From the NCBI GenBank assembly GCA_019057595.1, contig DXJI01000006.1, forward strand, positions 1-31,792: a stretch of DNA of 31,792 nucleotides, given 5' to 3'. The notes under the pieces were generated by a model. That model was not told the origin of the DNA, did no database searches, and saw only the letters and a list, made by a program, of their open reading frames with translations. Positions 8,570 to 16,821 of this stretch are shown in pieces. Every line of letters starts with the position of its first letter. The first letter of the stretch is position 1. A program made the position numbers and the translations under genes. This stretch comes from Candidatus Thorarchaeota archaeon (GTDB taxonomy: Archaea; Asgardarchaeota; Thorarchaeia; Thorarchaeales; Thorarchaeaceae).

Positions 8570-9475
8570 TCAGTACTCTCGTAGATTTACCAAGTCGGTA
8601 GCAGCTCGAAGAAAATCAAGTGTGATTTTACCAGCCCACTCCTTCTCGGCAATAGGCCAGACATCTTCGTATAGACCCCATTTCCAGGTGGGCCACCAAC
8701 CTCCATCATCAGCCTGTTTCTCTATCTCTTGGTGCATCAAATTGTATACATTTCCCGGATAGGCTATCAAAATGGATTCGGGACTAGGAGCAAGCAAAAA
8801 GATTCGAATCTCTCCGAGGTCCTCTTGTGTGTAAGGTGCATCTTTCGTAAAGGTGCGTCTAATCTTCTCAATCACCATTGATTGAAGGGGTTCTGGAAAC
8901 TCCTTGTATACACGTTCCCAGCACATTATCTTGTATAATCCATCGATATGCTCTGAACTCTTGATGTTTGTTACTAGCCGTTTATTGAGATCTGTAATGA
9001 ATTCGTTCGGAACTAGCGATTTGTATCGGTGAATGTATCCCGCAAGTTCGGCATTTGGATTTGCCCAACTCGCTTCTGCAGGGGGTTTCACTTCTTCTAC
9101 ATGCCACCAAGGAGCATGGGGTGCATCATTAACATCAATCGGAGTGTTGAACCAGTATTCGTGTTCTTGATCATAAGTTGACAATAGGTACTCGATTGCA
9201 TTGGAAACGATTTTTTCATCTGCAGTTGCATCAATGTCATTACAATACTGTAGACCTACGGAGGTTGCCATGGGTGAAGAAGCCTTCAGTCTGAAATCAG
9301 GTTCAATCGCGTTCCCATATCCTCCGTCTGAATTCTGGAACTTACTCAGTTCCTCAACAACTGCATCGCGAGACCCCTCTTCGAATATGTAATTGAATAG
9401 ACTCCTATCAAGTGGTCGTGCATTCTTGTGAATGAATTCACGGGCGCGAACAAATGCTTCTTTCGACAGTTTCAT
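8570..9475 (-). CDS. Alpha/alpha-toroid (prenyltransferase/terpene cyclase-like) protein
   Basis: 301 residues. The stretch LSKFQNSDGGYGNAIEPD resembles the QW/QxxDGG(F/Y)G repeats of squalene-cyclase-like and protein-prenyltransferase toroid folds, and QADDGGWWPTWKWG near residue 270 is a second one. The protein is shorter than a true cyclase and lacks an obvious DxDD catalytic motif, so an enzymatic role is doubtful; related soluble proteins in bacteria are uncharacterised. Two ATGs are possible: 9493 lies inside the GGAGGT ribosome site, whereas 9475 is 10 bases after it, so I take 9475. It is divergent from the SRPBCC gene at 9579. Fold assignment is moderate, function unknown. Confidence 0.75.
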   Translation of the reverse strand: MKLSKEAFVRAREFIHKNARPLDRSLFNYIFEEGSRDAVVEELSKFQNSDGGYGNAIEPDFRLKASSPMATSVGLQYCNDIDATADEKIVSNAIEYLLSTYDQEHEYWFNTPIDVNDAPHAPWWHVEEVKPPAEASWANPNAELAGYIHRYKSLVPNEFITDLNKRLVTNIKSSEHIDGLYKIMCWERVYKEFPEPLQSMVIEKIRRTFTKDAPYTQEDLGEIRIFLLAPSPESILIAYPGNVYNLMHQEIEKQADDGGWWPTWKWGLYEDVWPIAEKEWAGKITLDFLRAATDLVNLREY

Positions 9476-9578
9476 CCTGTTTTTTACCTCCATCCTGCTT
9501 CCTACTGGTTTTCTGATAGGTTTTTACCTCAGTTCCACCAATGATAACACTCTTATCCTAGTAACTATAGTTAATACT

Positions 9579-10031
9579 ATGTCCGAAGATAGACTCATTG
9601 ACGTAGAGGTAAAGCAGACCACTCTTGTTCGAGCAAAACCTGAGGTTGTCTATGATGCAATTGCTACGGGTGAGGGACTCGATGCATGGTTCACTGTTGG
9701 ATCTGAGGTCGATGCAAGACCTGGTGGTTCAATCACTTTCAGATGGAAAGATTGGGGTCCCGATAAGTACACTACCGAATCGAAAGGTCCAGTTCTCGAG
9801 GCAAAGAGGGGAGAAAGATTCGTTTTCCAATGGAACTCAGACAAGCCGACCTATGCCACAACGATAGAGATTAACTTTGAACCAGTTGAGGAAGGTACGG
9901 TGGTTCGTCTACGAGAATACGGCTATCACGACACTCCCTCGGGCAGAGCTGCACTGCTGGAATGTGCTGCTGGATGGGGAGAGGCACTGACCCTGCTGAA
10001 GTACTATGTCGAGCATGGTGTGACATACTGA
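9579..10031 (+). CDS. SRPBCC/AHSA1-type ligand-binding protein
   Basis: 150 residues of the START/Bet v1-like superfamily, activator-of-Hsp90-ATPase-1 (AHSA1) branch. Typical features are the opening strand followed by RAKPEVVYDAIATGEGLDAW, the PGG turn with FRWKDWG, and the last helix AGWGEALTLLKYYVEHG. These proteins enclose a hydrophobic cavity; in archaea their ligands are mostly unknown. The frame continues upstream to 9432, but that extension overlaps the divergent gene's start and has no ribosome site. ATG 9579 also lacks a Shine-Dalgarno site but has CTTATCC-type TATA DNA about 27 bases upstream, so it is probably leaderless. Family is secure, role unknown. Confidence 0.88.
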   Translation: MSEDRLIDVEVKQTTLVRAKPEVVYDAIATGEGLDAWFTVGSEVDARPGGSITFRWKDWGPDKYTTESKGPVLEAKRGERFVFQWNSDKPTYATTIEINFEPVEEGTVVRLREYGYHDTPSGRAALLECAAGWGEALTLLKYYVEHGVTY

Positions 10032-10096
10032 CCCTCATTGTTCGAGTGGTTCACAGTGAGCTACTTCTGAAACACCAGCTGAGATTGTCTCTACAT

Positions 10097-10564
10097 TTAG
10101 AGTGTGGAAAATCTGTGAGGCACATAGTCTGTCATGGAAGTTTCCTTGCCCAGTAGCTTGAGGCTCATTGCAATCTGCCCTCTGTGATATGTGAAATGGT
10201 TCACCATATGGAAAAACATCTCATCAAATTGGAGTGTCAACACTTTGCCTGCTCGTTCGTCGCGAAATTCGTTGACAGACCTCTCTTCAATCATGTTGAT
10301 CCATTTCTCTACATACTCAGTGATGAACTTGTAGAGCTCACTTCTAGTCATACCCTGAAAGTCCGGTTCTTCAGGTTCCTCACCATGCCAGTCATGATAC
10401 CATTCCCATGTATCCACAGCTAGGTGGATGTATCTAATATGGAGACTACCTCCAGTTTCACACAGTGTTCGATCAAATTCCTCGTCGCTCAGACTCTCTA
10501 CAATCTCCCACATTGTATCATTTGCCCAGGTCAGATATTTGGCAAGCTTCACTAGTAGGGTCAT
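10097..10564 (-). CDS. DinB-like four-helix metalloenzyme
   Basis: 155 residues of the DinB/YfiT-like four-helix bundle superfamily. The metal-site pattern is present: a histidine in helix 2 (SLHIRYIHLAVDTWEW) and the helix 4 motif HMVNHFTYHRGQIA. Superfamily members bind a divalent metal and include thiol transferases (mycothiol- or bacillithiol-dependent) and proteins of unknown function; the thiol cofactor for an archaeon is not known. The ATG at 10564 lacks a ribosome site, and an ACTTAAAAC element lies about 30 bases upstream, so it is likely leaderless. It converges on the SRPBCC gene and diverges from the SDR gene. It is not the SOS-induced DNA repair polymerase also called DinB. Confidence 0.85.
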   Translation of the reverse strand: MTLLVKLAKYLTWANDTMWEIVESLSDEEFDRTLCETGGSLHIRYIHLAVDTWEWYHDWHGEEPEEPDFQGMTRSELYKFITEYVEKWINMIEERSVNEFRDERAGKVLTLQFDEMFFHMVNHFTYHRGQIAMSLKLLGKETSMTDYVPHRFSTL

Positions 10565-10656
10565 ACTGATTGATTGTGTAGATTTGTTTTAAGTTGAACA
10601 GTCAAAACCGAAGCTTTCTATGGTACATTTACTATGCCTGAATAGAGAGCGAGGCC

Positions 10657-11496
10657 ATGAAGGACAAAGTCATCATTGTGACAGGTAGCAATTCAGGGAT
10701 TGGAAAGGAAACAGCTCTGGCCCTGGCTGAAATGGGAGCTATCGTAGTCATGGTTGTTCGAAACCATGAATTAGGAGAAGCCGCTCGTGCAGAAATAATT
10801 GAAGAAACAGGAAACAACTCCGTTGATCTGATGATCTGTGACTTGTCCTCAATGATTGCCATCAGGGACTTCGCAGCGTCTTTCAGGAATAAATACAATC
10901 GTCTTGATGTTCTCATTAACAATGCAGGAGCGGTAATCAGTAAAAGAGAGGTCACAGAAGAGGGATTCGAGCGCACATTAGCTGTGAACTATTTGGCCCC
11001 CTTCCTCCTCACACACGAACTACTTCCTCAACTGAAAGAGAATACTCCTTCGAGAGTGATCAACCTCTCTTCTGGTCTAGCTCAGAGAACAAACCTGAAT
11101 CTAGATGACTTACAGAGTGATGGCAAATACAAATCACGACAGGTATACGGGAGTGCTAAGCTGATGGTCCAAATGTTCACATATGAGATGGCCCGTCGAC
11201 TCGAAGACACTGGAGTTTCCATAAATGTGGTGCTCCCAGGTTTTGTAGCGACCAACCTTGGGCGAAGTAGTGGTAGCACCAGTTCTAGAATCATGTTTGG
11301 AATGATGAAACCCTTTCAACTCAGTCCAAAAGAGGGTGCTGAAACATCTGTGTATGCTGCAACATCTCCCGATATTGAAGGCATAACTGGTAAGTGCTTT
11401 AGCAAAAAGAGTGAGAAAGAAACCTCTGAAGTATCGTATGATGTTGATCTTCAGAAACAGCTTTGGGATGCTACGGTTGATCTTCTAGGTCTCTAA
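10657..11496 (+). CDS. Short-chain dehydrogenase/reductase (retinol dehydrogenase-like)
   Basis: 279 residues of the classical SDR family. Visible motifs are the nucleotide loop TGSNSGIGKET (residues 9-19), the Asp in MICDLSS that marks the adenine side, NNAGA, the catalytic Ser in INLSSGLAQ, and YGSAK with catalytic Tyr and Lys. The insert between Ser and Tyr is longer than in core SDRs, as in the retinol dehydrogenase-like group. The arginine after VMVV (VVRN) favours NADP(H) over NAD(H). The substrate is unknown. The last 12 bases overlap the 3' end of the opposing longin-like gene. Start ATG 10657 follows GAGG closely; no better candidate is near. Confidence 0.92.
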   Translation: MKDKVIIVTGSNSGIGKETALALAEMGAIVVMVVRNHELGEAARAEIIEETGNNSVDLMICDLSSMIAIRDFAASFRNKYNRLDVLINNAGAVISKREVTEEGFERTLAVNYLAPFLLTHELLPQLKENTPSRVINLSSGLAQRTNLNLDDLQSDGKYKSRQVYGSAKLMVQMFTYEMARRLEDTGVSINVVLPGFVATNLGRSSGSTSSRIMFGMMKPFQLSPKEGAETSVYAATSPDIEGITGKCFSKKSEKETSEVSYDVDLQKQLWDATVDLLGL

Positions 11497-13584
11497 AGTG
11501 TGACCAAACTTCTTCTTGAAGTTCTCAGCCAGCTCGTAGAATCCATACTTCTTCCATGCCGTCATCGCCTGTTCATAGGTTTCTCTTGACAGCGCAAGAT
11601 ACCTCTTATCATCCAACCTTTTCCACGCATTCCCCAACAGGTCCATCAGGGTGCTGGACATCATTGCCACTTCATAGTCAAATTTGGCCGGGTCTTGGAT
11701 AATTATTCGATTGAGATCAATCACACGGTCTACTGTTCTCTTCAATTCTGCTTCATCAAGAGAATCAACAATGAGTGATGCATGAAAACTTGCAGACATC
11801 ACATCGTCCCGAATGACTTCTCCGAATGATAGGAACCATTCATGCACATCGAGCGCAATGTCCACACATCTCTTCAGCACGTCTATTCGTTCATCATTCT
11901 CCAACAGTCTAGTGGCTAGGGAGGTCAAAGCAGTATTCGTATTGCTGAGATACGTTGCATATACTGTTGGACGGGTAATCTGTGCGGCGTCTATTGTGTT
12001 AACGTCAAGTAGGTTGATGGCTGCATAGAGAAGTCGAATCTCATATTCTGGCAACTCCTTCTCTCTTGCGAGAACGGGGCCTATCGAGTTGGCGACCACA
12101 AAGAGTGAGAACCTCACTCGCGACTTTGGCCATTCTGCTTCCATTATTTCATATATGTCCTCAAGGAACTCGATTGTTCGCTGAAGATGAAGTTCTCTCG
12201 GAAGTCCAGTAGAAAGGAAATAGTATTCCGCGTGAGCCACACTCAGGCTCTGAAATACACTGTCAACAGTATATGCAAAGAGCGGAATATCTGTTTTCAT
12301 CAATCCTCTGAAGTAGTCTCGATACAGCATAAGGACCTCTTCAAGGAAATCTACCCTTTCGCTGATTGTGAGTACTGGGGACTCAGTCAGTGCAGTCAGC
12401 AGAGCAATATAGTTCTGAAGTTTGAATGAAGCAGTGATCCCTATCTCTATTCCCTTTCCCTCTTTCTGTAGTTCCCATAGAAGGTCATCATCGAGTACCC
12501 ATGTGACACTACCAAGGATACTTGATATCTGCGACTTGTAGAGTCCTAGCTCATCCTTGAACCCGTCATAACTTGTTATTGAGTACAGCTTGTCGAATAT
12601 CCTTCCACGTTCTTCAATTGCTTCAATGAATGAACAGACAACTTCCGATCTTCCTTGATACATATTCGTCAGTTTTGATGAAAACTCGGGATATTCTACA
12701 ACAATCGGATCCAGAAACAGAAATCCGAGCATCAGATGTTCGTCATCATTCACAAACTCAAACTTCTTCATTGACTCTCTGAAGATTCGTGTATAATCTG
12801 CTGGGATTATATCCCCTGCGATAATTCCTACGAGAACCTTGGCCAAGTCTGAATAAGGGTAATCTGCTGGGAGCTTCGCCGCAAGTTCTCTAAGTTCATC
12901 CAGAGTAGGTGCAACTGCCTTTGTCATAGAGTGAGTGAGCGCACCCATCTTGATACTGAAAATTCTGGCAAGTGGATCCTCCTCTTTTGCTGCAATCGCA
13001 CAGGCTCGATCAAATTCTCCCCTCAACGCATGTGTCAGAGCATCTTTCATTGTGCCTGAGGTTTCAGTCTTGAACTCAGACCATCTTTCTGCTGGTTCGG
13101 ATCTAGCAAGCAGGTCATCCACTTCTTGAATTGACTGCGAAAATCTAGAGTCATTCTTTAGAACTTCAAAGATTGGGTCCCATGCGCAAGAAAGTGCTGA
13201 AGGGAAGGATGTGTCTATGTGATCTCTCACATATGCACTAAGAATACGTGTTATGATGTCCTTTTGAGTATCATTCACAGACCCATCAGCTCGACGAATC
13301 TCTGAATTGTCAATCTTCTCTGCAATGACCCTCAAGAGACTGTCCATGTAGTCTTCTGCCTTGCTCACTAAGGCAACAACTGTGAATCCCTTTTTGGATT
13401 CAGTTACCAGAAGTGTATCATCCTTGAAACCGAGACGTCTGACCTCCCCACTACCCATCACACTGCTCAATGCCTTGACTGCCTCAATCAGTGGTCCTAG
13501 TATCAGCTCTCCATCAGCTTCCGTTGAGCTTTTGACCTCGATGGGAACACCACCTTCAGTCAGGACACCAATCAGTCTAATCAT
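11485..13584 (-). CDS. Longin-like domain fused to a long helical (solenoid-like) region
   Basis: 699 residues without a named family. Residues 1 to about 100 alternate strands and helices in the order of a longin/roadblock-like fold: IRLIGVLTEGGVPIEV, an ILGPLIEAVKALSSVMG helix, two strands ending in DDTLLVTES and FTVVALVSK, then a long helix DSLLRVIAEKI. Small domains like this are abundant in Asgard archaea and are thought to work with small GTPases. From about residue 110 to the end the sequence is almost wholly helical, with TPR-like helix pairs but no clean repeat consensus. No transmembrane segment or signal peptide is seen, so it should be cytosolic. It could be a scaffold or GTPase-linked adaptor; this is inference. 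Start ATG 13584 follows GTGA by 8 bases. Twelve bases overlap the SDR gene. Confidence 0.85.
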   Translation of the reverse strand: MIRLIGVLTEGGVPIEVKSSTEADGELILGPLIEAVKALSSVMGSGEVRRLGFKDDTLLVTESKKGFTVVALVSKAEDYMDSLLRVIAEKIDNSEIRRADGSVNDTQKDIITRILSAYVRDHIDTSFPSALSCAWDPIFEVLKNDSRFSQSIQEVDDLLARSEPAERWSEFKTETSGTMKDALTHALRGEFDRACAIAAKEEDPLARIFSIKMGALTHSMTKAVAPTLDELRELAAKLPADYPYSDLAKVLVGIIAGDIIPADYTRIFRESMKKFEFVNDDEHLMLGFLFLDPIVVEYPEFSSKLTNMYQGRSEVVCSFIEAIEERGRIFDKLYSITSYDGFKDELGLYKSQISSILGSVTWVLDDDLLWELQKEGKGIEIGITASFKLQNYIALLTALTESPVLTISERVDFLEEVLMLYRDYFRGLMKTDIPLFAYTVDSVFQSLSVAHAEYYFLSTGLPRELHLQRTIEFLEDIYEIMEAEWPKSRVRFSLFVVANSIGPVLAREKELPEYEIRLLYAAINLLDVNTIDAAQITRPTVYATYLSNTNTALTSLATRLLENDERIDVLKRCVDIALDVHEWFLSFGEVIRDDVMSASFHASLIVDSLDEAELKRTVDRVIDLNRIIIQDPAKFDYEVAMMSSTLMDLLGNAWKRLDDKRYLALSRETYEQAMTAWKKYGFYELAENFKKKFGHTLET

Positions 13585-13689
13585 TTTGAGTTCACTACGT
13601 GAATTGCGGCTTAATATCCACTATATTGTATATGAAAACCCTTCCTGAAACGAGTACTTATTCTTAATTTGTTGATATAATACGGGAAT

Positions 13690-13699
13690 CTTAAATATC
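13690..13699 (+). promoter_or_regulatory. TATA box for iron-sulfur protein operon
   Basis: CTTAAATATC, about 47 bases before ATG 13742. A start about 25 bases on leaves a short leader with AGGCGAT as ribosome site. Confidence 0.5.
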
Positions 13700-13741
13700 G
13701 CATTTCAATAGACATTGGTTATCAATCCACAGGCGATAATT

Positions 13742-14611
13742 ATGTGTGAATGGTGTCTAAAACACGGCGACGGCGGCAAGTGGTATGAGAATGCTAGACT
13801 ATATTCTGACGAACTTGCAGACGAATATAACATGGGCGAATACCTAGAAGAACAGTGGAAGGGTATGGAAACCCTATTCATCCGCAAGATTTTGGGTTTC
13901 AATTCGATAGGCTTAGGGTACAAGATGAAGATGCCCATCATTGGTAGGGTCATTCGTTGGGCTGTCGAGCGACAGATACACAGTGAAAGTAAGAACAGGA
14001 AGGCAATCAGGGCCGATGGTCACTTTGGTCAAGTCCTCCCCATGGAAGACGCCATGCACATTCTTGGAAATCTAGCTGCAGAACCTATCATCAAGAACTA
14101 CTGTATCTGCAGGTATATGCAGAGGGGTGTGAAGGATGCAGTCTGTATTAACTTCGGTCAACTTTCTGAGGTCATTGAGAAACACACCCGATACATTCCC
14201 GAGGGTGTGAAATACAAACTAGATCGAGAGGAAGCAATCCAAGCATTACAGGAGCAGAATGAGAAGGGTTACGTTGCTTCTGTCTGGTTCCAACCAGTTC
14301 CTTACATCAATGCGATATGCTCCTGTGAAACTCCTGAGTGTGGAGGTTTACGCCTAAGGAATGATTTTGACCTACGAACCGTCTACAAGGGTGAGTACCT
14401 AATTGACGTCGACATCGATAATTGTCAAGGCTGCAAGTCTTGTGTCAGGATGTGTCAGTTCAACGCGTTGAGGTATCTACCTTCAATTGACCGGGTTATT
14501 GTTGATTTGGACAAATGCTTCGGATGTGGAGTCTGTAGACATGCATGCAAGCATGATGCACTCAATTTAGTCCCACGAGAGTCTGTGCTCGGACAGGCAG
14601 GAAAATACTGA
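13742..14611 (+). CDS. Iron-sulfur protein with C-terminal 2x[4Fe-4S] ferredoxin domain
   Basis: 289 residues, cytosolic. The C-terminal 60 residues carry two [4Fe-4S] sites: CQGCKSCVRMCQFNA and CFGCGVCRHACKHDA. The preceding 200 residues hold more cysteines in pairs: MCEWCLKHG at the very start, NYCICRYMQRG, and ICSCETPECGG, which could bind another cluster or metal. It should carry electrons, perhaps for an oxidoreductase complex; partner unknown. The chosen ATG (13742) follows AGGCGAT by 4 bases; an upstream GTG-type extension of 9 residues is less likely. It is followed after 10 bases by a second ferredoxin-like gene, so the pair is an operon. Confidence 0.87.
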   Translation: MCEWCLKHGDGGKWYENARLYSDELADEYNMGEYLEEQWKGMETLFIRKILGFNSIGLGYKMKMPIIGRVIRWAVERQIHSESKNRKAIRADGHFGQVLPMEDAMHILGNLAAEPIIKNYCICRYMQRGVKDAVCINFGQLSEVIEKHTRYIPEGVKYKLDREEAIQALQEQNEKGYVASVWFQPVPYINAICSCETPECGGLRLRNDFDLRTVYKGEYLIDVDIDNCQGCKSCVRMCQFNALRYLPSIDRVIVDLDKCFGCGVCRHACKHDALNLVPRESVLGQAGKY

Positions 14612-14621
14612 GGTGGTCTTG

Positions 14622-14906
14622 ATGGTAAAGAAGACAAAGATTGTAATCGATTATTCGAAATGCCACAGTGGAGCAAGTACCGATCCTCGCGACTGCCGAA
14701 AATGTCTATCTGTCTGTGATCCTGCGGTATTGCTGTTGCACCCTACCCTTGAAGATCATCCGGATCCTCACAATCCCGAGATTTGGCGTATAGATGCAAT
14801 CTGGCTCTCAAAGTGTACCGGTTGTATGAGATGTGTTCAAAACTGTCCAGAACAGGCAATCACGGTTGAACCTGGTGTCACTCTGTATGAGATGAAGGCA
14901 CGTTAG
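14622..14906 (+). CDS. Ferredoxin-like protein, 4Fe-4S
   Basis: 94 residues. The C-terminal half has a standard [4Fe-4S] site CTGCMRCVQNCPEQAI. The N-terminal half has a looser set: KCHSGASTDPRDCRKCLSVCDPA, where the first spacing is expanded by an insert, so a second cluster is possible but of unusual geometry. It probably forms an electron-transfer pair with the protein just upstream. A GTG at 14613 lies inside the GAGGTG ribosome site (14610-14615) and is in frame, but ATG 14622 is at proper distance and is preferred. The ribosome site overlaps the stop codon of the upstream gene, which suggests translational coupling. Confidence 0.87.
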   Translation: MVKKTKIVIDYSKCHSGASTDPRDCRKCLSVCDPAVLLLHPTLEDHPDPHNPEIWRIDAIWLSKCTGCMRCVQNCPEQAITVEPGVTLYEMKAR

Positions 14907-14920
14907 ACGCAAGGAGGTAG

Positions 14921-14950
14921 GGACGGACCATCTAAGATCCGTCCTTTGAT
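14921..14950 (+). terminator. Hairpin terminator after ferredoxin pair
   Basis: GGACGGA (14921-14927) pairs with TCCGTCC (14938-14944), followed by TTTGATTCATTCT. It lies between converging genes and may serve both. Confidence 0.6.
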
Positions 14951-14958
14951 TCATTCTA

Positions 14959-16704
14959 TCATCTGATTGATAGTATTGATGCAAGAAGCCAAGCGCATAG
15001 CAGAGCATTGACCATGGCACCAAGCCATCGGTTGCCTGTCACACGATATGCAAACATTGTGATTACAGTACAAATAGCAAACCAAGGTGCGAAGGCATAG
15101 AAGAACAACCAGGAGAAACCGATTAATCCAGGGACTAATGATGCTCCTGCCAGGAAACCTCCCACGAATTCGAAGCCTATCAAAATGAGATACGGGAAGG
15201 TCTTGATGAGAACCGCCTTTACAGTCCAACTTAGCTGGACCTTTGTCCAACTCCCTGATGCTTCAGGTAGCATTAATCCTGTAAACCATGCTCCTTCTAC
15301 TAGGGTGTAGATGAGGAATCCCACAAAGTAGATCGGTACAATCGTTGACTGTGCCAGTGTGAGATCATGCAGTCCAGGTAGGAAGCTTCTCAGGTCCAGT
15401 GCCAATCCTAGATCAACTACCAGGGTCAGTAAATACAACCAGACAAACACTATGACTGTCAGAACAAGAGTCCTCACGAGTCTTGGGATTGGTTTCTCTC
15501 CTCCGGTTCCAAGTAAACCTCGCACAGTGAGTATTGGTGCATCCTCGACGCCTATTGTTCCATCTTGTGACGCCTTCTGCTTTTGTCCACGACGATGCAG
15601 AATTACGAAAAGGAAGAGGGCTGAAACAAGACCGCTGCCAACCATCCATGACATTACTGGTATTCCATAATACTGTGGGAATGGTATCATGTATGACAAT
15701 AAGGTCCCAATTAGCAGGAATGGAAAGAAGGATATTACCCCTATCAGACCATATACAATTCCATTACCGATGAATGACTTTGTGGTCACTGATTGCTCAG
15801 ATGGCTCTCCTCTCAAATCTGAGAAGAAAGGTGTGCTGAGCAGTATTAAGATTAGAGGGAAAATTGTGAGTAGGGCTCCCAGCAATCCGAATAGGCCTCC
15901 AACTAACCAAAGGGGATAGAGAAGACTAGTGCTGGCTATCCAGTACTCATCTTCAGCACCACCCTTCAGACTGTTCTTCATCCACTCTAGACTTTCGCTG
16001 ACTATGACGGGGTCAATAGTTTCGAAGAGATGGTTTGTTGAGGGAAAGATTGCCTTTCTGGCTGAATTGGCAGCAAAATCTCCATAGGTCGTGCCTGCCA
16101 CAACTGGTGTGACATTGAAGTAAGGTTCAAGGAGAGTCAGATTGTGCGGATAGCTAGAGAGAGAATCGAAATTTCCAGTTGCTAGGAGGGTGTTTGGAGT
16201 ATAGGGCGCTCCCGACCTGAATCCAGATCCTACAAGAACCAATGCCCGTACATTGACACTGGAATCCTCCATTGCTCTCCAAGCAATTCCCCCTCCCATA
16301 CTGTGACCAATCAAACCAATCTGGGCATCATCAACATAGTCCAATGAAGTGATGTAGTCTAACGCGGCTGCTCCACTGCCAGAACCTGCCTCAGAGTTTC
16401 CATGGCCATTCGCGTCGATAGTCAGTACAACGAATCCACGTCGAGCAAGTTCAATTCCAAAAGCCATCAGCCATTCTTTATTTTGTAATGACCCATGAAT
16501 GACTACAACTCCTGGTAGCGGATCGATATCAGTTGCATAGATTGGTTTCTGAAGCGTACTATGAATCCAGGATCCATCAGCTGCCTGAAAATCAACTTCT
16601 GAAACAGCAACGGAACCAAACCCATTCTGCACGCTTGCTGCAACCAAGTTTCCTGAAAACATGATAACAAGACCAAGAACAAGTACCAAATATCTTCGTT
16701 TCAA
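14959..16704 (-). CDS. Alpha/beta hydrolase with C-terminal multi-pass membrane domain
   Basis: 581 residues. An N-terminal hydrophobic segment (5-24) acts as signal or anchor. Residues about 35-270 form an alpha/beta hydrolase: oxyanion strand VVVIHGS, nucleophile elbow IGLIGHSMGGG, and a late histidine in PSTNHLFET as catalytic base. From about 285 to the end there are about seven hydrophobic helices. Topology puts the hydrolase outside the cell if the first helix is a signal anchor, so it may cleave an ester or lipid at the surface. The start is TTG at 16704, 8 bases after GAGGTG; no ATG fits. Hydrolases of the dienelactone-hydrolase type are close, but the substrate cannot be named. Confidence 0.85.
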   Translation of the reverse strand: MKRRYLVLVLGLVIMFSGNLVAASVQNGFGSVAVSEVDFQAADGSWIHSTLQKPIYATDIDPLPGVVVIHGSLQNKEWLMAFGIELARRGFVVLTIDANGHGNSEAGSGSGAAALDYITSLDYVDDAQIGLIGHSMGGGIAWRAMEDSSVNVRALVLVGSGFRSGAPYTPNTLLATGNFDSLSSYPHNLTLLEPYFNVTPVVAGTTYGDFAANSARKAIFPSTNHLFETIDPVIVSESLEWMKNSLKGGAEDEYWIASTSLLYPLWLVGGLFGLLGALLTIFPLILILLSTPFFSDLRGEPSEQSVTTKSFIGNGIVYGLIGVISFFPFLLIGTLLSYMIPFPQYYGIPVMSWMVGSGLVSALFLFVILHRRGQKQKASQDGTIGVEDAPILTVRGLLGTGGEKPIPRLVRTLVLTVIVFVWLYLLTLVVDLGLALDLRSFLPGLHDLTLAQSTIVPIYFVGFLIYTLVEGAWFTGLMLPEASGSWTKVQLSWTVKAVLIKTFPYLILIGFEFVGGFLAGASLVPGLIGFSWLFFYAFAPWFAICTVITMFAYRVTGNRWLGAMVNALLCAWLLASILSIR

Positions 16705-16821
16705 ATGTACACCACCTCAGGGCGTGTAAACTAGGTCTTGTACAGTCCGGTCTTTTATTTCATCCGTAATTCATATCACAAGTTGAATGTTGAGAAAACT
16801 ACCGATGCCAGACTGGGACCA

